The notes under the pieces: model-generated | What the model was told of the DNA's origin: nothing | The model's input: the letters and a program-made list of their open reading frames with translations, nothing else | Database searches by the model: none | In this document: one piece after another, positions 16,900 to 24,831 of the stretch | Position numbering within the stretch: position 1 is the stretch's first letter | Layout: each line of letters opens with the position of its first letter | Assembly (NCBI GenBank): GCA_964601515.1 | Contig: CAZRNU010000021.1 | Location: forward strand, 1-33,455 | Direction of reading: 5' to 3' | Length of the DNA: 33,455 nt | Source: PWND01 sp964601515 | GTDB taxonomy: Bacteria; Bacteroidota; Bacteroidia; Bacteroidales; UBA7960 | Made by a program: the position numbers and the translations under genes

Positions 16900-16938
16900 T
16901 TAGTTTTAGAAACATTGTTGAAATAATATACTAAAGAC

Positions 16939-18237
16939 ATGAGATCTATTTGCCTTTATTTCCAAGTTCATCAACCATTCAGATTAAGAACGTATCGCTT
17001 TTTTGATATTGGGAATAATCATGAATATTTTGATGATTACGCTAACAGATTTATTATGCAACAAATAGCAGAGAAATGTTATTTGCCTGCTAATAAAGTA
17101 TTAATGGACAATATCAGAAAACATGGCGAGAAATTTAAAGTTAGTTTTAGCATTAGCGGTACGGCTTTGGAACAATTTGAAATGTATGCTCCAAAAGTTG
17201 TTGAAAGCTTTCAAAAACTTGCAAAAACAGGCTGCGTTGAATTTCTGTCTGAAACATATTATCACTCTCTTGTATCATTAAAAAACAAGAATGAGTTTAC
17301 AACTCAGGTGAAAATGCATGCTGCCAAAATTAAAGAGCTGTTTGGACATAAACCTAAAGTTTTCAGAAACACTGAGCTTATTTATTCTGATGAAATAGGT
17401 AATATGGTTTATGATATGGGTTATAAAACAATGATAACTGAGGGTGCTAAACACATACTAGGGTGGAAAAGTCCTAACTTTTTGTATTGCAGTGCTGTTA
17501 ACCCAAAACTGAAATTATTGCTTAAAAACTTTCAATTGTCAGATGATATCGCATTTCGTTTTTCTGAAAGGAGATGGTCTGAATACCCACTCACTGCTGA
17601 AAAATATGCAGGATGGCTGAATGCATTAGGGCCAAAGGCGGAGGTTGTAAACTTATTTATGGATTATGAAACTTTCGGTGAGCATCAATGGGCTGAAACT
17701 GGCATTTTTGATTTCCTCAAAGCGTTGCCGAATGCAGTTTTAACGTCAACAGATTTTAAATTTAAAACTTTATCTGAGGTGTCTGAAACTCTACAACCTG
17801 TAGCTCCCCTAAATGTCCCCTACCCAATTTCATGGGCAGATGAAGAGAGAGACCTTACAGCGTGGCTAGGCAATGAACTTCAAGACGAAGCATTTAATAA
17901 ATTATATAGCCTTGAAGAAAAAGTAAGAAAATGTAAAAATGAAGACATTCTTAGATTGTGGAGATTTTTACAAGTGAGCGACAACTTCTATTACATGTGT
18001 ACAAAATGGTTTTCTGATGGTGAAGTGCATAAATATTTTAATCCATATAACTCACCTTACGAAGCATTTATTAACTATATGAATGTACTTTCCGATTTCT
18101 CTATTAAAGTAGATGAAGACTGCATTAAACCAATACAACCAACTAACGCAGTAAAAACATTGAAAACTAAGACAAATGCAGTAAAAAAACCTGCTGCAAA
18201 AAAAACTAGTGTCAAGAAAACTACTGTTAAGAAGTAA
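16939..18237 (+). CDS. GH57-family alpha-amylase / glucanotransferase-like enzyme
   Basis: A 432-residue glycoside hydrolase family 57 protein. The five conserved regions are visible: FQVHQPFR (residues 8-15), GCVEFLSETYYHSL (98-111), FRNTEL (142-147; Glu146 is the expected nucleophile), MDYETFGEH (241-249; Asp242 the expected acid/base), and SWADEERDLTAWLGNELQ (about 300-318). GH57 includes alpha-amylases, 4-alpha-glucanotransferases and branching enzymes; this short type is usually called alpha-amylase and sits in Bacteroidota glycogen clusters. It has no signal peptide, so it acts in the cytoplasm. The last 35 residues are a Lys/Thr/Ala-rich tail with PAAKKTSVKKTTVKK, low in complexity and not part of the fold. 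It is the third gene of the cluster. Confidence 0.92.
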   Translation: MRSICLYFQVHQPFRLRTYRFFDIGNNHEYFDDYANRFIMQQIAEKCYLPANKVLMDNIRKHGEKFKVSFSISGTALEQFEMYAPKVVESFQKLAKTGCVEFLSETYYHSLVSLKNKNEFTTQVKMHAAKIKELFGHKPKVFRNTELIYSDEIGNMVYDMGYKTMITEGAKHILGWKSPNFLYCSAVNPKLKLLLKNFQLSDDIAFRFSERRWSEYPLTAEKYAGWLNALGPKAEVVNLFMDYETFGEHQWAETGIFDFLKALPNAVLTSTDFKFKTLSEVSETLQPVAPLNVPYPISWADEERDLTAWLGNELQDEAFNKLYSLEEKVRKCKNEDILRLWRFLQVSDNFYYMCTKWFSDGEVHKYFNPYNSPYEAFINYMNVLSDFSIKVDEDCIKPIQPTNAVKTLKTKTNAVKKPAAKKTSVKKTTVKK

Positions 18238-18311
18238 AAAGTTGGAAATTGCTTATTAAGTAATGAACTACTAAGGACTTAATTTTTATAAACAAACAAA
18301 AACATTTAACT

Positions 18312-20153
18312 ATGTCGGAGAATTTATTGAAACCTGATTATGTATTTGAAGTGAGCTGGGAGGTTTGCAACAAGATAGGTGGAATTCATACTGTAATCAG
18401 TACAAAAGCATTGATATTAACAGAAAAATTTAATGATAATTATATTTGCATTGGCCCGGATGTTTGGAAGGAAACTCACTTAAATCCTGAATTTGTTGAA
18501 GACAAGAATATTTATCGTTCTTGGAGAAAAGAATCGGCAAAAAATGGCCTACATATTAGAATTGGCAGATGGAACATTCCCGGACAACCAATTGCCTTTC
18601 TTGTAGATTTCACACCGTTATTTTCTGAGAAAGACAAAATCTTCACTGATTTATGGCTTAAGTATGGTCTCAATTCACTAAGTGGGCAATGGGATTACAC
18701 AGAACCCGCGATGTTTGGTTATGCAGCAGCTAAGGTTATTGAAAGCTTTTATGAGTTCCATCTCTCAGCAAAAGACAAACTTATCACTCATTTTCATGAA
18801 TGGATGACAGGTTCAGGAGTTTTATACCTACATGATAAACTTCCTCAGGCTGCTACTGTATTTACAACACATGCAACTACTCTTGGCAGGTCAATTGCCG
18901 GACATGGTCTTAAACTATATAGTCAACTTGAAAACATTGATGCCGATAGTAAAGCTAATGAGCTTGGTGTTGTATCCAAAAACAGTGTTGAAAAAATTGC
19001 AGCTAAGTATTCAGATGCTTTTTCTACTGTAAGTGAAATTACGGCCAAAGAATGTGAAAAAATTCTAGGGAAAAAGCCTGATATGATTGTTCCCAATGGA
19101 TTTGATAATTCATTTATTCCAAACCCTGAAAATTTCTCGGCAAAAAGAAAAGAAGCAAGGGAAAAACTTTTCGCTATATCAAAAGCTGTAACAAATCAAG
19201 ATATCCCCGAAAATGCTCTTTTGCTTTGCACAAGTGGAAGATATGAATTTAAAAACAAAGGTATTGATCTTTTTATAGACGCTCTAGGCGAGTTAAACAA
19301 ACAGAGTCTGCCTAATAAAGTACTAGCTTTTATTTTCATACCTGCAAATCAGTCTGGAGTGAGGCCTGAAGTTATATCCAGATTATCTGAACCAGATCAT
19401 CATAATCCAATTTGTTCTGAGTACTCAACACATAAACTGGTTGATCCAAATTCTGACCCGATTTGCTTTATATTAAAGAAAGCCGTGCTTAGAAATACGC
19501 CGGAAGACAATGTTAAAGTTATTTTTGTTCCTGCTTATTTAAATGGTAATGATGGCGCTCTTAATATCGATTATTATACAGCACTTATGGGAATGGACCT
19601 GTCAGTATTCCCGTCATATTATGAACCATGGGGCTATACACCTCTTGAAAGTGTGGCATTCAGAGTGCCAACAATAACTACTAATTTAGCCGGCTTTGGG
19701 CTATGGGTTAAGCAAAATTTCCCTAATGCAGAAAAGACCGTTGCAGTGATTGATAGAAACGATGACAACGATGAAGAAGTTACAAACAATATTTTCAATC
19801 ATCTTCTCTATATTTGCCAAGAAGATGGGGCATTCGAATTTGTAAAAGAATTTGAAACTGACATTGAACCACTTATTCACAAAAACCTCCTTGAAGCAAG
19901 AACAAAATGTACCGAAATTGCAAACTCTGCATTATGGAGTTCATTGATTGAAAACTATTATAAAGCATTTGACATTGCTATCCAAAAAGCAGATTTAAGA
20001 TCAGATCTTTATAAAGGGAAAAAACTTCCTGTAAGGATAACAGAAACAACATCTGTTCCAACTGTTAAACCTAAATGGCAAAGAATACTTGTTGAAACAA
20101 GTATTCCTCAAGAACTTGCAGAAATACAAACTATTGCTCGAAATCTTTGGTAG
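18312..20153 (+). CDS. GT3-type glycogen synthase, ending at an in-frame TAG in the phosphorylase fusion
   Basis: 613 residues resembling animal/yeast-type (GT3) glycogen synthase, which uses UDP-glucose to extend alpha-1,4-glucan. Seen: VFEVSWEVCNKIGGIHTVI at the N-terminus, ITHFHEWMTGSGVLYL, FTTHATTLGRSIAG, VPNGFDN, and the C-terminal catalytic stretch SYYEPWGYTPLES with TTNLAGFG. After about residue 590 the protein enters the next domain (PKWQRILVETSIPQELAE) and stops at ARNLW. The frame continues after TAG and TGA straight into alpha-glucan phosphorylase, so the ancestral product was very probably a fusion of about 1429 residues, as in many Bacteroidota. The GT3 part itself looks complete. 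It lies 74 bases after the GH57 gene. Confidence 0.88.
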   Translation: MSENLLKPDYVFEVSWEVCNKIGGIHTVISTKALILTEKFNDNYICIGPDVWKETHLNPEFVEDKNIYRSWRKESAKNGLHIRIGRWNIPGQPIAFLVDFTPLFSEKDKIFTDLWLKYGLNSLSGQWDYTEPAMFGYAAAKVIESFYEFHLSAKDKLITHFHEWMTGSGVLYLHDKLPQAATVFTTHATTLGRSIAGHGLKLYSQLENIDADSKANELGVVSKNSVEKIAAKYSDAFSTVSEITAKECEKILGKKPDMIVPNGFDNSFIPNPENFSAKRKEAREKLFAISKAVTNQDIPENALLLCTSGRYEFKNKGIDLFIDALGELNKQSLPNKVLAFIFIPANQSGVRPEVISRLSEPDHHNPICSEYSTHKLVDPNSDPICFILKKAVLRNTPEDNVKVIFVPAYLNGNDGALNIDYYTALMGMDLSVFPSYYEPWGYTPLESVAFRVPTITTNLAGFGLWVKQNFPNAEKTVAVIDRNDDNDEEVTNNIFNHLLYICQEDGAFEFVKEFETDIEPLIHKNLLEARTKCTEIANSALWSSLIENYYKAFDIAIQKADLRSDLYKGKKLPVRITETTSVPTVKPKWQRILVETSIPQELAEIQTIARNLW

Positions 20154-20159
20154 ACATGA
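20151..20159 (+). other. Double in-frame stop (TAG, ACA, TGA) splitting the GT3-phosphorylase frame
   Basis: Codons 614 and 616 counted from 18312 are TAG and TGA. The surrounding frame reads ARNLW-stop-T-stop-NYEAEKLFEVIDKNLWE and on into HNPIILI, which is the N-terminal (DUF3417-type) domain of alpha-glucan phosphorylases, whose signature is NLWWSWN or NLWWTWN. Both stops fall on the tryptophan positions, and each is one G-to-A change from TGG. Coding sequence on both sides is intact. Confidence 0.85.
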
Positions 20160-20291
20160 AATTATGAAGCAGAAAAGCTTTTTGAAGTAATAGACAAAAA
20201 TCTATGGGAAAAATCCGAACACAACCCAATTATTTTAATTGATAATCTTTCTGTTGAACACTATGAAAACCTGCTCAAGGATGGTGCTTTC

Positions 20292-22601
20292 ATGGAAAAA
20301 TACAGAAGGGTTGTTGACGAGTTTACTCGCTATATGAATGAGAGTAAAAACAAAAAACCCGATACAATTGCTTATTTGAGCATGGAATATGGACTGCACA
20401 CATCCGTTAAAATATACTCGGGTGGCCTGGGAGTGCTAGCGGGCGACTATCTAAAACAAGCTAGTGATGACAATATGAATATGATAGGAATTGGGTTGCT
20501 TTACAGGTATGGTTACTTCACACAAAACCTCACTGTAACAGGCGAACAAATGGCTCACTACCAACCCCATAACTTTACGCACATGGCTGCAGTGCCTGCA
20601 AGAGATGAAAATAATGAATGGATTAAAATAAGTATTGCTTTCCCCGGCAGAACTTTGCATGCAAAGGTTTGGAAAATTGAAGTTGGCCGTATCCCATTAT
20701 ATCTGTTAGATACTGATATCCCAGAAAATAATTCTTCAGACAGATTTATAACCCATCAGCTTTATGGAGGCGACTGGGATAACAGATTTAAACAAGAATT
20801 TTTACTTGGAATTGGAGGTATAAGAGTTTTAGATTCTCTGAAAATTAAGCCTGAAATATACCATTGCAATGAAGGGCATGCTGCTTTTGCAGGTTTAGAA
20901 AGGTTAAGAAAACTTGTTCAGGATGAGAATCTTTCTTTTGTTGAAGCAAAAGAAGTTGTAAGAGCCAGCAGTTTATTTACTACTCATACTCCTGTGCCTG
21001 CCGGACACGACTTCTTTAGTGAAGATATGCTGCGTACATATATGCCTCATTATGCCGACAGACTTGGAATAAGTTGGGAAACATTTATGAGTTTGGGTAA
21101 AATGAACCCAGGAAACCCTCACGAAAACTTCTCTATGAGTGTTCTTGCTACTAAGCTTTCTCAGGAAGTTAATGGCGTAAGTAAAATCCATGGCAAAGTT
21201 TCAAGAGATATGTTCAAAGATAATTTCCCTGGATATTTTCCTGAAGAACTGCATATTAGTCATGTAACTAACGGTGTTCATTACGGAACATGGACTGCCA
21301 AAGAATGGCAAAAATTATATAAAAACAGTTTTGGAGAAGATTTTCTAAAAGACATATCAGACCAAAAACAATGGGAAAAGATTTTCAACATTGATGATGA
21401 GGTAATATGGAATATGGTTAACCTTCAGAGAGTTCATCTTAAAGAATTCATAAAAAACAGGCTTTTCTCTAACCTATCTAAAAGGCCAACAAATCCAAGA
21501 ATCATTTATCAGATAATTGAAGCAATGGATGACAAGGTCCTTACAATTGGTTTTGCCAGAAGATTTGCTACATACAAGAGAGCTCACCTTATTTTTAACG
21601 ATTTGAAAAGGTTGTCTAAACTTGTTAATAACCCTGACATGCCTGTTCAGTTTATATATGCCGGAAAGGCTCACCCTGCCGATAAAGCCGGTCAGGATTT
21701 AATAAAACATATTGTTGAGATTTCTAAAAAGCCTGAATTTATGGGCAAGATAGTATTTTTGGAAGACTATGATATGGAATTAGGAGCTGCACTAACACGA
21801 GGCGTTGACTTATGGCTTAACACTCCCACAAGACCATTGGAAGCTTCAGGCACAAGCGGCCAAAAAGCAGTGCTTAATGGAGTTATGAACTTCAGCGTGC
21901 TTGATGGCTGGTGGGCTGAAGGTTATAAACCTGAAGCAGGATGGGCACTCAAAGAAGAAAAAACATATGAAGATCAGGAACTACAGAATGAATTGGATTC
22001 TGAGACCATATACAGTATGTTTGAGAATGAAATTATTCCTATGTTTTATAAAAGAAATGATAAGAATATACCAACAGAATGGGTAAGATGGATAAAAAAT
22101 AACATTGCATTTATTGCACCTCATTATACTAACAAAAGAATGCTTGGCGATTATATCCGTCAGTTTTATAATCCACTTTCTGAAAGAAGTAAAATAATTA
22201 CCGCAAACAATTACGCAAAAGCAAGAGAAATAGCGAATTGGAAAAATCAGTTGGTAAGCGAATGGGACTCTATAGAAGTTTATTCAAAAGACATAATGAA
22301 TACTTCAGATAAATCATTGTTGCTTGGAGAAAAATTTCATGCTCAAATAAAACTCGATATTAATGATATTAACCCCGAAGACATCGGAGTAGAAGTAATT
22401 TTTACAAGGGAAGCTTTCAATGAAACTGAACTTGTACTTGTTCATGAATTGGAAAGAATTAAAACTGAAGGAAGTTATGTTACATATAATTGTGAAGTGC
22501 CGGCAAAACAAGCAGGTATATACAATTACGCTTTCAGGGTATTTCCCAAAAACCCACAATTACCTCACCGTCAGGACTTTAATCTGATTAAGTGGATATA
22601 A
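20292..22601 (+). CDS. glgP: Alpha-glucan (glycogen/maltodextrin) phosphorylase, N-terminus detached
   Basis: 769 residues from the first usable ATG (20292). The PLP enzyme releases glucose-1-phosphate from alpha-1,4-glucan ends. Seen: AYLSMEYGLHTSVKIYSGGLGVLAGDYLK, the PEIYHCNEGHAAFAGLERLR segment, FTTHTPVPAGHD, FARRFATYKRAHL, and the PLP site EASGTSGQKAVLNG with Lys525. The coding frame extends upstream without a stop to 20160, so about 44 codons of the N-terminal domain precede this ATG; starting here leaves that domain incomplete. AAGGA at 20277-20281, ten bases before the ATG, could serve internal initiation. The catalytic part shows no frameshift or missing key residue. A C-terminal beta-domain (about 660-769) follows, as is usual for this phosphorylase branch. 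Confidence 0.88.
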   Translation: MEKYRRVVDEFTRYMNESKNKKPDTIAYLSMEYGLHTSVKIYSGGLGVLAGDYLKQASDDNMNMIGIGLLYRYGYFTQNLTVTGEQMAHYQPHNFTHMAAVPARDENNEWIKISIAFPGRTLHAKVWKIEVGRIPLYLLDTDIPENNSSDRFITHQLYGGDWDNRFKQEFLLGIGGIRVLDSLKIKPEIYHCNEGHAAFAGLERLRKLVQDENLSFVEAKEVVRASSLFTTHTPVPAGHDFFSEDMLRTYMPHYADRLGISWETFMSLGKMNPGNPHENFSMSVLATKLSQEVNGVSKIHGKVSRDMFKDNFPGYFPEELHISHVTNGVHYGTWTAKEWQKLYKNSFGEDFLKDISDQKQWEKIFNIDDEVIWNMVNLQRVHLKEFIKNRLFSNLSKRPTNPRIIYQIIEAMDDKVLTIGFARRFATYKRAHLIFNDLKRLSKLVNNPDMPVQFIYAGKAHPADKAGQDLIKHIVEISKKPEFMGKIVFLEDYDMELGAALTRGVDLWLNTPTRPLEASGTSGQKAVLNGVMNFSVLDGWWAEGYKPEAGWALKEEKTYEDQELQNELDSETIYSMFENEIIPMFYKRNDKNIPTEWVRWIKNNIAFIAPHYTNKRMLGDYIRQFYNPLSERSKIITANNYAKAREIANWKNQLVSEWDSIEVYSKDIMNTSDKSLLLGEKFHAQIKLDINDINPEDIGVEVIFTREAFNETELVLVHELERIKTEGSYVTYNCEVPAKQAGIYNYAFRVFPKNPQLPHRQDFNLIKWI

Positions 22602-22605
22602 CTTT

Positions 22606-22633
22606 TTGTGGAATTTATTTTTTATTACTTTTG
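22606..22633 (+). promoter_or_regulatory. Bacteroidota-type promoter for fabG
   Basis: TTG (22606-22608), 17 bases, TACTTTTG (22626-22633), an exact consensus match, 25 bases ahead of the ATG at 22659. It begins just four bases after the phosphorylase stop. Confidence 0.6.
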
Positions 22634-22658
22634 ACATTCTCAACTAAAACAAACTATT

Positions 22659-23408
22659 ATGACAAAATTATTAGAAGGGAAAACTGCTCTTGTAACCGGT
22701 GGTTCCCGTGGTATAGGAAAAGCAATAGCAATTACATTTGCTCAGCATGGAGCAAATGTTGCTTTTTCAGATCTTTTTTATGATGATGCAGCTAAATCTC
22801 TTGAAAGCGAGCTAGCAACATTCGGTGTAAAAGCTAAAGGATATGCTTCTGATGCAAGCAAAATGGAAGATGCTGAAAAACTTATCGACGAAGTTTTTGC
22901 TCACTTCGGACAAATTGACGCTCTCATAAACAATGCAGGTATTACTCGAGATACCCTTTTAATGCGCATGACAGAACAGCAATGGGATGATGTAATAAGA
23001 GTTAATCTTAAGTCTGTTTTTAACATGACAAAAGCAGTGCAAAAGGTTATGCTTAAACAAAAGTTTGGCTCTATAATTAACATGAGTTCTGTTGTTGGTG
23101 TTGGAGGAAACGCAGGGCAATCGAACTATGCAGCATCCAAAGCGGGAATGATTGGCTTCACAAAATCCATAGCAATGGAATTAGGATCCAGAAATGTAAG
23201 ATGTAATGCTATCGCTCCCGGGTTTATTGAAACAGATATGACTGCTTCATTACCTGAAGAGGTTAAAAATGAATGGGCTCAAAAAATTCCATTAAGAAGG
23301 GCAGGTAAGGCAGTTGATGTTGCAAATCTTACGCTTTTTCTTGCTTCTGATTTATCAACATATATTACCGGTCAGGTTATTACAGTATGTGGTGGTATGA
23401 AAATGTAA
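22659..23408 (+). CDS. fabG: 3-oxoacyl-[acyl-carrier-protein] reductase (FabG-type SDR)
   Basis: A 249-residue short-chain dehydrogenase/reductase, the NADPH-dependent reductive step of fatty acid elongation. Seen: the cofactor loop TGGSRGIG (14-21), NNAG (91-94), and catalytic Asn116, Ser144, Tyr157 and Lys161 (NYAASKAG). PGFIETDMT follows at 187-195, and the C-terminus ends VCGGMKM, close to the VDGGM-type end of FabG. All catalytic residues are present and the length is typical. SDR proteins are hard to tell apart, but the overall match to FabG is strong. The gene has its own promoter upstream and a strong hairpin terminator about 30 bases downstream, so it is probably transcribed alone. 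Confidence 0.92.
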   Translation: MTKLLEGKTALVTGGSRGIGKAIAITFAQHGANVAFSDLFYDDAAKSLESELATFGVKAKGYASDASKMEDAEKLIDEVFAHFGQIDALINNAGITRDTLLMRMTEQQWDDVIRVNLKSVFNMTKAVQKVMLKQKFGSIINMSSVVGVGGNAGQSNYAASKAGMIGFTKSIAMELGSRNVRCNAIAPGFIETDMTASLPEEVKNEWAQKIPLRRAGKAVDVANLTLFLASDLSTYITGQVITVCGGMKM

Positions 23409-23439
23409 TATTCCCATAATACACTTGTTTTCAGCAATT

Positions 23440-23502
23440 AACCAGGTGTTGATAAATTATTATTGCTTTTTGTCAATAATAAAATCAACTCCTGGTTTTT
23501 TT
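23440..23502 (+). terminator. Intrinsic terminator with a long two-part stem after fabG
   Basis: The outer arm AACCAGGTGTTGAT (from 23440) pairs with ATCAACTCCTGGTT (to 23497) with one mismatch, and an inner arm TTATTATTG pairs perfectly with CAATAATAA, closing on an eight-base loop. Six or more T follow. The stem of about 24 pairs is far longer than usual. Confidence 0.85.
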
Positions 23503-23562
23503 ATTCAAATATTTTAGTATTATTGCCTTATCGTTTATTTCACAATAATAACTCGAGTCTAA

Positions 23563-24831
23563 ATGCTGAATATTAAGAACAAATTATTAAATGACAAGTA
23601 TTATTTCTTAATAGGCTTTGTTTTAGTAATTCTGATACTAATGTTGCATATATACAGAGAGAATTTTATCTCTGTGGTTGATGTTCATCTTGTGTCATTA
23701 AATATTTTTGGTACTAACTATAACCTTAATCTTTTTGATGGTATTTTATTTACTTCCTTTATTTTAATAACAATTTTTACTGCTTGGTATTTCGGCGGAC
23801 ATTCCGCATTCTTATTTGTTTCAATTTCATGGAATTTCGAAGTTGCTCTATTTGTAGTTCTTACAGGAAGATATGAACTCATTGTTGAATTTGTTAATAT
23901 TTTACTTGTAATCATACTATATTTTACCGAATCTCCACCTGATAAAAAAGCCAGGTTACAAAGACAGATTATTGAAAACACAAACCAACGTCTTATAAAA
24001 ACAAACAAAATTTTTCAAAGATTTGTTCCTGTTGAATTTATAAATCTTATTGGTAAAAAATGTATTACCGATATTAATGCAGGCGACTCTGCGCAAGAAA
24101 AGATAACAATTATGTTTTGTGATATTAGATCTTTCACTAAACTTTCACAAAACATGCAACCAAAAGAGGTTTTCGACTTTCTTAATTCATTTCTAAAAGA
24201 AGTTGGACCTGTAATCAGAAAGCATAATGGTTTTATTGACAAATATCTAGGCGATGGCATTATGGCTTTATTTTCAAGGTGCTCGTCTGATGCTGTTAAA
24301 TGCGCCCTGGAAATGTCGGATGTTCTACGAGAATTTAATAAGAAAAATGAACAATTTAATATTAAAGTAATTCGAACAGGCACGGGAATTCATACAGGTG
24401 ATTCTATTTTGGGAACAATTGGCGAAGATGAAAGAATCGAAACAACGGTTATCTCAGATGCTGTAAATCTTTCTTCACGTTTGGAAGATTTAACAAAAAC
24501 ATATGGAGTAGAAATTATAATAAGTGAACAGTTATACTTAGAGGTAAAGGATAAAATTAATGCAACTGCAAGATATTTGGATGAGGTAATAATTAAAGGA
24601 ACCGACTATAAATTAAAAATTTATGAGGTTATTACTAACGGTAAATCCACACTATCTCAATTGAAAATTAAGAATAAGGAAAAGTTTGAAAGTGCAGTAC
24701 ATCTTATGAATAAGAACCAATACAAAGAGGCTCATAAAATATTTTCTGAGATTGCATCTGATTGCAGTGATGATTATCCTGCCAAATATCACATGGCACA
24801 ATGCAAGCAGTTTATACAAGACTTTAATTAG
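23563..24831 (+). CDS. Membrane class III adenylate/guanylate cyclase
   Basis: A 422-residue protein: about four transmembrane segments (within residues 13-122), a coiled-coil linker (128-150) running into FQRFVPVEF, a class III cyclase domain (about 178-355), and a C-terminal TPR-like helical pair (about 374-418). Catalytic residues are complete: metal-binding Asp187 (FCDIRSFT) and Asp231 (YLGDGIMA), purine-specifying Lys227 and Thr295, and transition-state Asn302 and Arg306 (AVNLSSRLE). A Lys/Thr pair is the class IIIb pattern and favours ATP, hence cAMP; some class IIIb enzymes are stimulated by bicarbonate. Signals may come through the membrane part. It is convergent with the NAD(P)HX repair gene, sharing four bases with overlapping stops. 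No CRP-type regulator lies in the window. Confidence 0.92.
   Translation: MLNIKNKLLNDKYYFLIGFVLVILILMLHIYRENFISVVDVHLVSLNIFGTNYNLNLFDGILFTSFILITIFTAWYFGGHSAFLFVSISWNFEVALFVVLTGRYELIVEFVNILLVIILYFTESPPDKKARLQRQIIENTNQRLIKTNKIFQRFVPVEFINLIGKKCITDINAGDSAQEKITIMFCDIRSFTKLSQNMQPKEVFDFLNSFLKEVGPVIRKHNGFIDKYLGDGIMALFSRCSSDAVKCALEMSDVLREFNKKNEQFNIKVIRTGTGIHTGDSILGTIGEDERIETTVISDAVNLSSRLEDLTKTYGVEIIISEQLYLEVKDKINATARYLDEVIIKGTDYKLKIYEVITNGKSTLSQLKIKNKEKFESAVHLMNKNQYKEAHKIFSEIASDCSDDYPAKYHMAQCKQFIQDFN

Noticed and set aside
20151..20159. Genetic code change with TGA or TAG read as tryptophan
   Set aside because: TAG ends five other genes here, and no other gene contains in-frame TGA or TAG at tryptophan positions.
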